Shown: positions 1 through 6,816 of the stretch, in pieces | Numbering within the stretch: the stretch's first letter is position 1 | Layout: every line of letters starts with the position of its first letter | Position numbers and translations under genes: made by a program | Notes under the pieces: generated by a model | Seen by the model: only the letters and a program-made list of their open reading frames with translations | Databases searched by the model: none | What the model was told of the DNA's origin: nothing | NCBI GenBank assembly: GCA_003511125.1 | Contig: DOJV01000047.1 | Span: 35,576-71,324 of the forward strand | Reading direction: 5' to 3' | DNA length: 35,749 nucleotides | DNA from: Candidatus Uhrbacteria bacterium | GTDB lineage: Bacteria > Patescibacteriota > Patescibacteriia > UBA9934 > GWF2-40-263

Positions 1-332
1 CGAACAAAAGGAAACAAAGAAAAAAATTTGGCAGCCTGACGTAATTTTTTAAACTTGCGAGCCGCGTCCAAAAATTTTGTTTGGCGAAGTTTGATAAAAT
101 CTTTCGGATTTCTGCCACCAAGAACAAAAAAACCATCGCTTTGGCAAACCCGACCTGGCAACCAAGAACTTTCGGCCAAAACCTTTTCTACATCGGACAA
201 AGTAAACTTTTGCCCTGGTGCATAAAGCCAGCACCAAATCTCAAAACCCGTTAAAGGATAATCAAATAACGAAAACCAGGCGACTGTGCGCACAATCGCC
301 TGCTCTAAACCCACTGGTTCAACCCGATCCAT
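1..332 (-). CDS. Partial nucleotidyltransferase-like protein (N-terminal 110 residues)
   Basis: An open frame starts at ATG 332 on the minus strand and runs without a stop off the left edge. The visible N-terminus contains VAWFSLFDYPLTGFEIW, then a segment with GRNPKDFIKLRQTKFLDAARK. I recall this arrangement (a winged-helix-like opening with FDYPLT, then a basic helix) at the start of a large CPR family annotated as nucleotidyltransferase-domain proteins. The catalytic GS...DxD motif would lie beyond the edge, so the assignment is by resemblance of the N-terminus only. A GTG at 350 is also in frame, but ATG 332 is the first ATG. It is separated from yidC by a terminator hairpin, so it is probably its own transcription unit. 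Confidence 0.6.
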   Translation of the reverse strand, partial: MDRVEPVGLEQAIVRTVAWFSLFDYPLTGFEIWCWLYAPGQKFTLSDVEKVLAESSWLPGRVCQSDGFFVLGGRNPKDFIKLRQTKFLDAARKFKKLRQAAKFFSLFPFV

Positions 333-393
333 ATAAAAACATCTTAGCACGAAGCCGACCGCGGCTTGTGGATAAATGGCTGGGTAAAAACGT

Positions 394-425
394 AAAAGAC
401 CGGTGGTTTGAACCACTGGTCTTTT
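394..425 (-). terminator. Terminator after the nusA-yidC operon
   Basis: A 15-bp inverted repeat (AAAAGACCGGTGGTT, a 2-nt loop, AACCACTGGTCTTTT; one G:T pair) lies between the yidC stop (485) and the next start (332). It is A-rich before and T-rich after on both strands. Confidence 0.65.
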
Positions 426-484
426 AGTAAATTTACATTTTTACAACTTTTACATCTTTACAAAATCTTGCCACGAGGCTGATT

Positions 485-1222
485 TTACACTTTTACAACC
501 TCAACCTTTTCTTCTTTCTTTTTCTTAAAAGTCAGAGCTTGTTGCAAAATCGCGAAGACGTTCATAATAATCCAATATAAAGTAAGGCCACCAGGCAACG
601 AGGCGCCAATTACCACCGTCATGACCGGCATAAAATACATCATGGACTGGTTCATGTTAGCCAGCATGTCCTCATCTTTAGCACCCGGTTCTTTTCTGAG
701 TTTTTTGGGTGGACGTTTGGCAATCAACATTTTGGTTTGAACAAACTGGAGAATACCAGCAATAATCGCCATGACCAAATACGGTTCAGACAAATTTATA
801 AAACCCAAGAAATTCAAATTTATAGTTTCGGGATGTTGAACAAAAGGATATAGATTAACCAAACTATCCGTGTTCATACCATCGCACAAAACTCGATACA
901 GAGCCCACAAAATCGGCAACTGAATCAAAAGTGGCAAACAAGAAGACATGGGATTAACTTTCTCGGTCTTGTAAAGTTCCATCATGGCTTTGGCCAAGCC
1001 TTCTTTATCGTTTTTGAATTGTTCTTTTAAAGCATCGAGTTTTGGCTGTAAATCTTGTAAGGCTTTTTGCGATCTTAGGGAGGCCTGGGACAATGGCCAA
1101 AAAACAACTCGAATCAACAATGAAATGGCAATAATTGCAAAACCCAGATCTTGGCCAGGAATAACATTGTAAAGCCAAATCAGTAAGTTAAAGAGCGGTT
1201 GATAAAGAAAGGTGTGAAACAT
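485..1222 (-). CDS. yidC: Membrane protein insertase YidC
   Basis: 245 aa YidC/Oxa1/Alb3 insertase, which inserts proteins into the cytoplasmic membrane alone or with SecYEG. It is the short form, without the large periplasmic domain of Gram-negative YidC. Visible family features are the first membrane segment LGFAIIAISLLIRVVFWPLS with the conserved groove arginine (about residue 38), a cytoplasmic helical hairpin rich in K/E (about 45-90), the NPMSSCLPLLIQLPILWALY segment, and later hydrophobic segments near 145-165 and 195-225. The C-terminus is basic (FKKKKEEKVEVVKV). It starts 11 nt after the nusA stop, so the two are probably cotranscribed. The usual rpmH-rnpA-yidC-jag neighbours are absent here. 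Confidence 0.93.
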   Translation of the reverse strand: MFHTFLYQPLFNLLIWLYNVIPGQDLGFAIIAISLLIRVVFWPLSQASLRSQKALQDLQPKLDALKEQFKNDKEGLAKAMMELYKTEKVNPMSSCLPLLIQLPILWALYRVLCDGMNTDSLVNLYPFVQHPETINLNFLGFINLSEPYLVMAIIAGILQFVQTKMLIAKRPPKKLRKEPGAKDEDMLANMNQSMMYFMPVMTVVIGASLPGGLTLYWIIMNVFAILQQALTFKKKKEEKVEVVKV

Positions 1223-1233
1223 AACAAAATATT

Positions 1234-2583
1234 TTATTCTTCTTCGGCTTCTTTAACTTCTTCGACTGGCTCGGACTCAACAACCACTTCTTCGACATCG
1301 TCTTTTTGTGGTTCGGTGGTTTTCTCTTCCATGGTTTCTGATTCAATAATTTCGACCGGCTCTGTGACTTCCGCTTCTTCCTCTTCTTTTTCTTCAGCCT
1401 CACCTTCAACTTTAGCCACCTCGTCAACATTAATCTTCCAACCGGTAATGCGAGCCGCCAAACGGACGTTTTGACCACCGCGCCCGATAGCTAAAGACAA
1501 CTGATCGGCATCAACTTTAACCAAAGCCACGTGTTCGTCTTCAAGCAACTCGACACTTTTCACTTTGGCCGGGGCCAAAGCGTGGGAAATAAAAGCGACT
1601 TGGTTCTCGTTCCATTCGATAAGATCGATTTTTTCTCCGCCTAAAGCGGCGATAATGGTTTGAATACGAGTTCCGCGTTGGCCAATACAAGCGCCAATGG
1701 GATCGATGTTTGGATCAATGGCGGCCACGGCCACTTTAGAACGCGAACCGGCTTCGCGAGCCACAGCTTTGATTTCCAAAGCTGCTTCGGAAATTTCTGG
1801 AATCTCGCTCAGAAACAAAGCTTTAACCAATTCCTCGGAGGTTCGAGACAAAAGAATTTCTGGACCGCGACTACCCAAAGACACTTGACGAACAAAGACC
1901 TTAATACGATCGCCCGGAGCATAACGCTCGGATTCGATTTGGTCTTCTGGTTTTAAAATACCTGTAGTTCGAGCCAGATCCACCAAAACAATTCGACCTT
2001 CACGACGTTGGACTGTACCGTTAAGAATTTCACCTTCTTTGCCTTTGAATTCACTGAAGATAATCTCGCGTTCGGCTTCGCGTAATTTTTGCATAACCAC
2101 CTGTTTGGCAGTCATGGCGGCCATGCGCCCGAAATCACCGGGTACCGGCAAATTGGTACGAATGACATCGCCGATTTTAGAACTAAACTTTAAAACTCGG
2201 GCCTCGGAAATCATGATATCGGTTTTGGGATTAAACTTTGGGCCTTCATCTTCTTCTTCGCCAAAAGTTACAGTCGAAACATCTTCGCCGCGAACCAAAG
2301 CTTCTTCACGGGCCTTGGCGGCTTCTTCGAGTCTGAGTTTGCGTTCTTCTTCTTTTTTGGCCAGTTCTTCAAGATCAACATCTTCGACCACGGTTTTGAC
2401 GTCAAAAACCTCCATATCGCCAGTACCCGGATCAAAATTGACTTCGATATTTTGATTAACGTCGCCAAAATCTTTACGATAAGCCGCGCCTAGGGCCGAA
2501 CTTATGGCACCAAGTACAGTGTCAAAAGACAATCCTTTTTCTTCGCAAATTTGCCGCATGGCTTGTTCGATGGGGGAGGACAT
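1234..2583 (-). CDS. nusA: Transcription termination/antitermination factor NusA
   Basis: 449 aa NusA, which binds RNA polymerase and RNA and modulates pausing, termination and antitermination. Domains in order: N-terminal polymerase-binding domain with a long acidic/basic helical insert (about 1-140), S1 domain (about 185-255, containing GEILNGTVQRREGRIVLVDL), then KH1 (GACIGQRGTRIQTII) and KH2 (LSLAIGRGGQNVRLAARITG). The two GxxG loops (GQRG, GRGG) are intact. From about residue 390 there is a roughly 60-residue, almost purely acidic tail (runs of E/V/T) in place of the C-terminal AR repeats of proteobacterial NusA. nusA lies directly upstream of yidC rather than in the common rimP-nusA-infB arrangement. 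Confidence 0.95.
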   Translation of the reverse strand: MSSPIEQAMRQICEEKGLSFDTVLGAISSALGAAYRKDFGDVNQNIEVNFDPGTGDMEVFDVKTVVEDVDLEELAKKEEERKLRLEEAAKAREEALVRGEDVSTVTFGEEEDEGPKFNPKTDIMISEARVLKFSSKIGDVIRTNLPVPGDFGRMAAMTAKQVVMQKLREAEREIIFSEFKGKEGEILNGTVQRREGRIVLVDLARTTGILKPEDQIESERYAPGDRIKVFVRQVSLGSRGPEILLSRTSEELVKALFLSEIPEISEAALEIKAVAREAGSRSKVAVAAIDPNIDPIGACIGQRGTRIQTIIAALGGEKIDLIEWNENQVAFISHALAPAKVKSVELLEDEHVALVKVDADQLSLAIGRGGQNVRLAARITGWKINVDEVAKVEGEAEEKEEEEAEVTEPVEIIESETMEEKTTEPQKDDVEEVVVESEPVEEVKEAEEE

Positions 2584-2812
2584 AGTTGGGGTTAGGAGGA
2601 GTGGCGGAGTTGTGTGAGTTGTGAAGAGAAAGAAGTTTTTTTGTTCAAGTGTTCAAGGTGTTCGTGTTTTAAAAAATGAACATTTTGAACACTTGAACAA
2701 CTTGAACCTTCAAAAAAAATATTCCGTAACTCCACAACTCTACACGCTCCACCACTATTTAATTTACTTAACAACAGAACCCGTCTTTGCGACAGGTTCC
2801 AGTATTAAAATA
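2584..2812 (-). repeat. Structured intergenic region upstream of nusA with nested inverted repeats
   Basis: A perfect 16-bp inverted repeat (TTGTTCAAGTGTTCAA at 2641-2656, complement at 2685-2700) encloses a region with further GTTCA/TGAAC half-sites. An outer, imperfect pair of arms (GGAGTTGTGTGAGTTGTG near 2600; CACAACTCTACACGCTCC near 2735-2752) extends the fold to about 170 nt. No gene is visible. On the minus strand it would be a long folded leader of nusA or a palindromic mobile remnant. Confidence 0.55.
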
Positions 2813-3187
2813 TTAGCATTCTTGATCACCGATGTCAATACCTTCCAAATGGACGATTTGAAATTCTTGATTTTTAAGGCCGAGTATGGCAATTATATCC
2901 AACCGAAAGGGCCTTTCGAAAATTTTATTCTGAGACATGTAAATATCCGCCGCGGCCAACATTTTTTTAATCTTACCGCGGCCGACGGCTTCTTCCGGGA
3001 AACCAAACTTGATATTTCGCCTGGCTTTAACTTCAACAAAAACTAATTCCTCGCCGATCTCGGCCACCAAATCGATTTCACCAACCCGAGTATAAAATTG
3101 CCGAGCTAAAATTTTATAACCCTTGTCCTCCAAAAACCGCGCGGCGGCCGCTTCACAAAGATTACCGAATTTGCGGCGAGGATCCAT
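2813..3187 (-). CDS. YraN/UPF0102 family putative endonuclease
   Basis: 124 aa, full length for the UPF0102 (YraN) family, which has a restriction-endonuclease-like fold resembling Holliday junction resolvases. The signature RVGEIDLVAEIGEELVFVEV followed by KARR supplies the GEIDL and VEVK residues (acidic metal ligands plus the catalytic lysine). The N-terminus has the family's G...E..AA.FL..KGY pattern. Its biological role is not established for the family. It sits 6 nt downstream of the small membrane protein gene at 3194-3610, so the two are probably translated from one mRNA. Confidence 0.88.
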   Translation of the reverse strand: MDPRRKFGNLCEAAAARFLEDKGYKILARQFYTRVGEIDLVAEIGEELVFVEVKARRNIKFGFPEEAVGRGKIKKMLAAADIYMSQNKIFERPFRLDIIAILGLKNQEFQIVHLEGIDIGDQEC

Positions 3188-3193
3188 AAAATT

Positions 3194-3610
3194 TTATTTC
3201 TTCTTTTTTTTGGGCAAATACTTTTCGCGCTGACGACGTTTTTCTTCGTTCTGAAGTTTTTTAGGCGAAACTTTGTAGTAATCACGCAAAATGTAAACCA
3301 ACCAAACCACAACGCCAATTACCCAAAACAAATACCAGAAACGCGCTCCAAACAAACGAACGTTTTCAAAACTGAAAAAGAAAATCAAAAGTCCGACAGC
3401 CCCCATAGTTAAACCGAGTTGCGAAGCCAAATAAAAAGCCCGAGCCTTAAAACGACTGATATTTTTACGGCGCTCGACGAAACGTAAAACAATTCCGACC
3501 ACAAAGACCATGGTAAAAAAAGCCAAAAGTAATTTTTCTGAAAGTGAAGATAACGGAGCCGGCGTTAGGCTGAGCCAGTACTTGGGTTGGAGGATGGTGG
3601 TAAAATCCAT
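3194..3610 (-). CDS. Conserved small membrane protein of unknown function
   Basis: 138 aa. Three to four hydrophobic segments are visible (about 25-45, 60-80, 88-110), followed by a strongly basic C-terminal tail (KNEEKRRQREKYLPKKKKK-like composition) predicted to be cytoplasmic. I do not recognise a named family. It is packed between a methyltransferase gene and yraN on the same strand, consistent with an operon, but the position says little about its job. Confidence 0.72.
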   Translation of the reverse strand: MDFTTILQPKYWLSLTPAPLSSLSEKLLLAFFTMVFVVGIVLRFVERRKNISRFKARAFYLASQLGLTMGAVGLLIFFFSFENVRLFGARFWYLFWVIGVVVWLVYILRDYYKVSPKKLQNEEKRRQREKYLPKKKKK

Positions 3611-3643
3611 AGTTTTTAAAAGCTTAATAGCTAAATTTTTATT

Positions 3644-4198
3644 TTAAGTTTTTTGTAAAAGCAGACCAAAGTGATTCAGCCCGGCTGAAAAAGATTTTAC
3701 CAGAAAAAACCCATTCTTTTCAAGTTCGTTTTTTAATTTTTTCGGATCAATTTGGTGAGTCGACAAGAATTTGGACAAAAATGAACCAGGCTGCCAATCA
3801 ACCAAAAGCAAACAACCACCATCTTTTAAAACTCGCTTAATGTTTTTAATAACCGTCGGTTTTTTAAAAAGAATCCCGGATAAACTAACCAAAGACACCA
3901 AATCAACCGAAGCTTCGGGAATATCTTTAGTTCCCTGCTCGTGTTCTAGGTCTCCCCAAACTGTTTGCAAATTTAAAACCTTTTCGGCTTGAGCACGTTC
4001 TTGAATGGCACCTAAAGCATCTTTTAAAATATCCAAGGCGTAGACCTTACCACCTAAACCAACCAAATCTGTGGCCGGAAGAACAAAATATCCCAAGGTA
4101 CCACAACCAAAATCCGCGTAGACCTGACCCTCGGTTAAACCAGCGTTTTGTAAAATTTTAACTGGATCGAGCAAAGCCCGACCGGTTGGGAAAGGCAT
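3644..4198 (-). CDS. Class I SAM-dependent methyltransferase
   Basis: 184 aa. The Rossmann motif I is visible as VYADFGCGTLGYFVLPA, followed by the acidic residue that ends strand 2 (VYALDILKDAL), motif II around DLVSLVSLSGIL, and motif III VLKDGGCLLLVDW. It is close to the UbiE/Methyltransf_11-like proteins of CPR, which carry F-P-x-G-R-A-L-L-D-P at the N-terminus. The substrate cannot be read from sequence. The bases before ATG 4198 read CCTCC on the sense strand, the opposite of a Shine-Dalgarno site. Confidence 0.82.
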   Translation of the reverse strand: MPFPTGRALLDPVKILQNAGLTEGQVYADFGCGTLGYFVLPATDLVGLGGKVYALDILKDALGAIQERAQAEKVLNLQTVWGDLEHEQGTKDIPEASVDLVSLVSLSGILFKKPTVIKNIKRVLKDGGCLLLVDWQPGSFLSKFLSTHQIDPKKLKNELEKNGFFLVKSFSAGLNHFGLLLQKT

Positions 4199-4242
4199 AA
4201 AAGGAGGAAAATTTTGAATTTTCTAATTTCCAAAAATTTTGA

Positions 4243-4494
4243 TTAGCCACGAATAAATAAACCGGCAAAAGAATTTAAAATATCGGAAATTAAATCAGTA
4301 GCCACGGCCATACCGATAAAACAAACCAGCATACCGAGGATTTTTAAAAAACTACTGGTGCCGCCGGTACCAATTTTTTCTTCGGCAAACTGAATTGGCC
4401 CGGTCCAGGTTTGATACGCGCCGGTTTTCCAAATCATATGAGCGCCAACGGCGATGATTAGAAAACCCAAAAGAATTCTATAAATAACTGGCAT
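4243..4494 (-). CDS. Small membrane protein
   Basis: 83 aa from ATG 4494. Two hydrophobic helices (about 3-20 and 52-75) flank a polar loop, and the C-terminus reads DILNSFAGLFIRG. In-frame starts further upstream (4521, 4548) would lie in the promoter: a TATAAT box at 4520-4525 with TTGTTT 17 bp upstream places the transcription start near 4513, so 4494 is the better start. No family recognised. It would be the first gene of the minus-strand run toward nusA and yidC. Confidence 0.65.
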   Translation of the reverse strand: MPVIYRILLGFLIIAVGAHMIWKTGAYQTWTGPIQFAEEKIGTGGTSSFLKILGMLVCFIGMAVATDLISDILNSFAGLFIRG

Positions 4495-4519
4495 AGTTCT
4501 ATTTTTTTTCTTAATTTCC

Positions 4520-4548
4520 ATTATACCAAAAAAACCTCGAATAAACAA
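4520..4548 (-). promoter_or_regulatory. Sigma-70-type promoter for the 4494-to-485 gene run
   Basis: TTGTTT (4548-4543), a 17-bp spacer and TATAAT (4525-4520). The -35 box overlaps the T-run of the tRNA-Val terminator. Confidence 0.7.
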
Positions 4549-4573
4549 AAAATACCGGTTGACCGGTTTTTTT
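4546..4573 (-). terminator. Terminator of tRNA-Val(TAC), symmetric
   Basis: Hairpin ACCGG-TTGA-CCGGT (4554-4567) with T-runs on both sides, directly after the CCA end of the minus-strand tRNA. Confidence 0.7.
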
Positions 4574-4574
4574 C

Positions 4575-4651
4575 TGGTGGACGTTACTGGATTCGAACCA
4601 GTGACCTTCTCGGTGTAAACGAGACGCTCTAACCAACTGAGCTAAACGTCC
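4575..4651 (-). tRNA. tRNA-Val (anticodon TAC)
   Basis: 77 nt with encoded CCA. Acceptor GGACGTT pairs with AACGTCC, discriminator A; D-loop TAGCTCAGTTGGTTAGAGC; anticodon stem TCTCG/CGAGA with loop TTTACAC (anticodon TAC, codon GTA); T-arm CTGG-TTCGAAT-CCAG. It has its own promoter at 4668-4696 and terminator at 4546-4573. Confidence 0.95.
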
Positions 4652-4667
4652 AAATTAAGGCGAGAAT

Positions 4668-4696
4668 ATTCTAGCTTTTTTCCGATTTTTTGGCAA
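4668..4696 (-). promoter_or_regulatory. Promoter of tRNA-Val(TAC)
   Basis: TTGCCA (4696-4691), a 17-bp spacer and TAGAAT (4673-4668), about 17 nt upstream of the tRNA 5' end. Confidence 0.75.
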
Positions 4697-4706
4697 CTGA
4701 GAATCC

Positions 4707-4735
4707 TTGCTAATTTAAAGAAGTTCAGTTATAGT
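4707..4735 (+). promoter_or_regulatory. Promoter of tRNA-Leu(GAG)
   Basis: TTGCTA (4707-4712), a 17-bp spacer and TATAGT (4730-4735), 14 nt before the tRNA. It is back-to-back with the tRNA-Val promoter, with 10 bp between the two -35 boxes. Confidence 0.75.
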
Positions 4736-4749
4736 ATCCCTGCCAATAA

Positions 4750-4836
4750 GCGGACGTGGCGGAATTGGTATACGCGCCAGCTTGAGGGGCTGGTGCTCGC
4801 AAGGGCTTGAGGGTTCGAGTCCCTCCGTCCGCACCA
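4750..4836 (+). tRNA. tRNA-Leu (anticodon GAG)
   Basis: 87 nt with encoded CCA and a long variable arm, as expected of a class II tRNA. Acceptor GCGGACG pairs with CGTCCGC, discriminator A. Anticodon stem CCAGC/GCTGG with loop TTGAGGG gives GAG (codons CTC/CTT). Confidence 0.95.
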
Positions 4837-4866
4837 AAAATATCGCATTTTATGCGATATTTTTTA
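4837..4866 (+). terminator. Terminator of tRNA-Leu(GAG)
   Basis: AATATCGCA(T) pairs with TGCGATATT around a short TTT loop, followed by a run of T, directly after the CCA end. Confidence 0.85.
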
Positions 4867-4999
4867 ATTTAAGACTCTAATCACCACTTCTGCTTACACT
4901 CGGACAGAAACTAGACGAACCGAATCACTCTTCTATAACAACTGCTCCACTCAAACCTCGTGACCACACAAAATTGATCACTTTTTTATTAAAAACACC

Positions 5000-5028
5000 T
5001 TGAAAACAAAAAAGCCTCATGCTAAAGT
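5000..5028 (+). promoter_or_regulatory. Promoter of the orphan gene at 5063
   Basis: TTGAAA (5000-5005), a 17-bp spacer and TAAAGT (5023-5028), 34 nt before the GTG start. The stretch 4867-4999 shows no other feature. Confidence 0.6.
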
Positions 5029-5062
5029 CTAATCCTTCCCCTTCCCCCAAGGAAACCAAACC

Positions 5063-5452
5063 GTGAAAATCCATCTTCCTGGTACACAACAAGGGTTTTT
5101 CAACGCCCTGGTCAGAACATCTTATATCCCTGGGAAACCCGAGGTTTGGTGCGAGGCCGAGGCTAGCTTCTGTCCAGCGCCTCGCTCAGGAGAAAAAGTA
5201 GGAGTATACCATCAAGACGACAAAGACCACGACGTCTTTATGCTTCGAGAAAAGGACGGCAACCGAATCACTGTCCCAACCCTTGATTTCGAAATCAAAA
5301 CACCACACTGGATACCAGATTTCGGCGCTCTCGACATCTACCTCCACTTTTTCCACTGGTTTGGTCGCTGGTCAAACGGACCCTGGTTCTTTTGGATGAA
5401 ACTCTGCCAATTCTTCGGTAGTATTTCTTTTCTGTTCAAACAGCTACCCTAG
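5063..5452 (+). CDS. Orphan hypothetical protein
   Basis: 129 aa from GTG 5063, chosen because AAGGA sits 8 nt upstream. I do not recognise a family. The first 90 residues are polar with several Cys/His (CEAEASFCPAPRSGEKVGVY, KDHDVFMLREKDG) and could form a small beta-rich domain. The last 40 are aromatic and hydrophobic (DIYLHFFHWFGRWSNGPWFF), suggesting a membrane-associated or tightly packed tail. It is the only plus-strand protein gene in the first 13 kb, and it carries its own promoter, ribosome binding site and terminator. That layout matches the GC-rich accessory genes elsewhere in the window, although its own GC content is only moderate. Confidence 0.6.
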   Translation: MKIHLPGTQQGFFNALVRTSYIPGKPEVWCEAEASFCPAPRSGEKVGVYHQDDKDHDVFMLREKDGNRITVPTLDFEIKTPHWIPDFGALDIYLHFFHWFGRWSNGPWFFWMKLCQFFGSISFLFKQLP

Positions 5453-5456
5453 CTTC

Positions 5457-5494
5457 AAGATCCTAGACACCACGCTGGCCTCGGGTCTTTTTTT
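5457..5494 (+). terminator. Terminator of the orphan gene
   Basis: AAGATCC (5457-5463) pairs with GGGTCTT (5483-5489), followed by a T-run; a 19-nt loop with minor internal pairing. Confidence 0.6.
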
Positions 5495-5532
5495 ATAAAC
5501 AAAAAAAACACACCGAAACGTATTTTATCTTT

Positions 5533-6291
5533 TTAAAAAACTCGACTTTTTCCAGTGATCACCTTTAAGATTTTTTCTTCGACCGAAAAATCAAATCTGG
5601 TTCCTTCGACCGGAACACCGTCCATTAGGGCGGTAACCGGTTCTTGGGTTCGAACCTCCAAAGATCTAAGAGGTATAATCGATTCGCCACGGACTGATTT
5701 CCAAAAAGAGAAGCCGCCGCCGGCAGTAGCAATTTGAATAACCGCTTCTAGACGACCGTCTAAAGGATTGGAAATTGGACCTTTTTCTTTTTCGTCTGGC
5801 GCAAATAAATTTCTAACTTCGATGGTGCCACGACCTTGCGGTGTAACTCGATAATTCCCTTCGCAGGTAATTTCACTTTTGGCGGCCGGAATGGAAACCC
5901 CACAAACAAAACGTTTATTGTTAACGACCCCGGCATCAATAGCCTCGACAATTCGAGCTGACAAGATGTCGCAGGCAGCTTCACCCTCGGGCAATCCTAA
6001 AAGATTGGCAATACGATTTTCCGGACCCAGAGGAATTATACCCAAAACGATTTTTGTATCAGCCACCACATCAATTATCTGACGAACTGTGGCATCGTTA
6101 CCAACCGCCACAACCGTGGTAATTCCCCCGCGACGTACCTCGTCGCGGATAAATTCATCGGCTCGACGAAACAAACCTAAGCGGACGATTTTTCCAGCAA
6201 TACCAAGATCGGTCAGGCGGTTTTCAACCTTCTGTAATTCTTTTTCATAGCGACGATCTTGAACAAAGGCGTCGTAAACGTAAAGATACAT
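5533..6291 (-). CDS. Diacylglycerol/lipid kinase-like protein
   Basis: 252 aa from ATG 6291 (a TTG at 6321 would add ten residues but abuts the previous stop). It resembles the DAGK catalytic/YegS-type lipid kinase fold: ITTVVAVGNDATVRQIIDV corresponds to the nucleotide-binding loop, and VLGIIPLGPENRIANLLGLP to the following G-T-x-N-D segment. Both motifs deviate. The loop reads GNDAT instead of GGDGT, and PLGPENRIA replaces PxGTxNDxA. The C-terminal half is the beta-rich domain of the family. Altered substrate use or loss of kinase activity is possible. It follows a bactofilin gene closely, so an envelope role is a reasonable guess. Confidence 0.7.
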   Translation of the reverse strand: MYLYVYDAFVQDRRYEKELQKVENRLTDLGIAGKIVRLGLFRRADEFIRDEVRRGGITTVVAVGNDATVRQIIDVVADTKIVLGIIPLGPENRIANLLGLPEGEAACDILSARIVEAIDAGVVNNKRFVCGVSIPAAKSEITCEGNYRVTPQGRGTIEVRNLFAPDEKEKGPISNPLDGRLEAVIQIATAGGGFSFWKSVRGESIIPLRSLEVRTQEPVTALMDGVPVEGTRFDFSVEEKILKVITGKSRVF

Positions 6292-6321
6292 AATGTAACA
6301 CGAACGGAAAAATACGAACAA

Positions 6322-6690
6322 TTAAACCGCGGGTTCTACCGAACGCTTGCCGTTCATGGTTATCTGACCGTTAATTTTGGCACCCGGAGCCACCGACAAA
6401 ATCGAGGCTTCAATATCACCTTCAACCCGCGAGGTTTCTAGCAAATCCAATTTTCCGGAAACCGTTAAATTACCCAAAACCTCGCCAGCCACCAAAGCCT
6501 CGCCGGCCGAAACACTGGCCTTGATTTTAGCAGCCTCACCGACTTCTAAAAAACCGCTGGTTTTAACCGAACCACTGACTTCACCCTCGATAACCACGTT
6601 ACCGTCACTAACAAAATCACCTTCGACTTTTACCCCCTGAGCAATAATCGTACCGCCATTTTTTCCAGCCTCCTGGTCTTTATTAAACAT
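6322..6690 (-). CDS. Bactofilin family cytoskeletal protein
   Basis: 122 aa from ATG 6690; the longer frame from 6738 adds 16 residues that do not resemble the family. The core is the right-handed beta-helix of bactofilins: repeated short strands with G turns (GVKVEGDFVSDGNVVIEGEV, GFLEVGEAAKIKASVSAGEA, GEVLGNLTVSGKLDLLETSR). Bactofilins polymerise without nucleotide into filaments that position envelope proteins. The N-terminal tail MFNKDQEAGKNGGT is short and polar and may be a membrane or partner tether. The gene is 30 nt upstream of the lipid-kinase-like gene. Confidence 0.88.
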   Translation of the reverse strand: MFNKDQEAGKNGGTIIAQGVKVEGDFVSDGNVVIEGEVSGSVKTSGFLEVGEAAKIKASVSAGEALVAGEVLGNLTVSGKLDLLETSRVEGDIEASILSVAPGAKINGQITMNGKRSVEPAV

Positions 6691-6816
6691 AAGTTGTTTG
6701 TTACGAATTACGAATTGTGACGCGAATTCATGAATCAACGAATTTTTCCGTTCAAATTCGTGTATTTATGTAAAGACTCGCCGTTCGTAATCATTTAATT
6801 CTCTTTAATTAATTCA

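Noticed and set aside
6691..6816. Repeated CGAATT/ATTCGT words between bactofilin and argS
   Set aside because: Irregular and short. They resemble common low-complexity ATTCGT spacer repeats, with no clear unit or boundaries.
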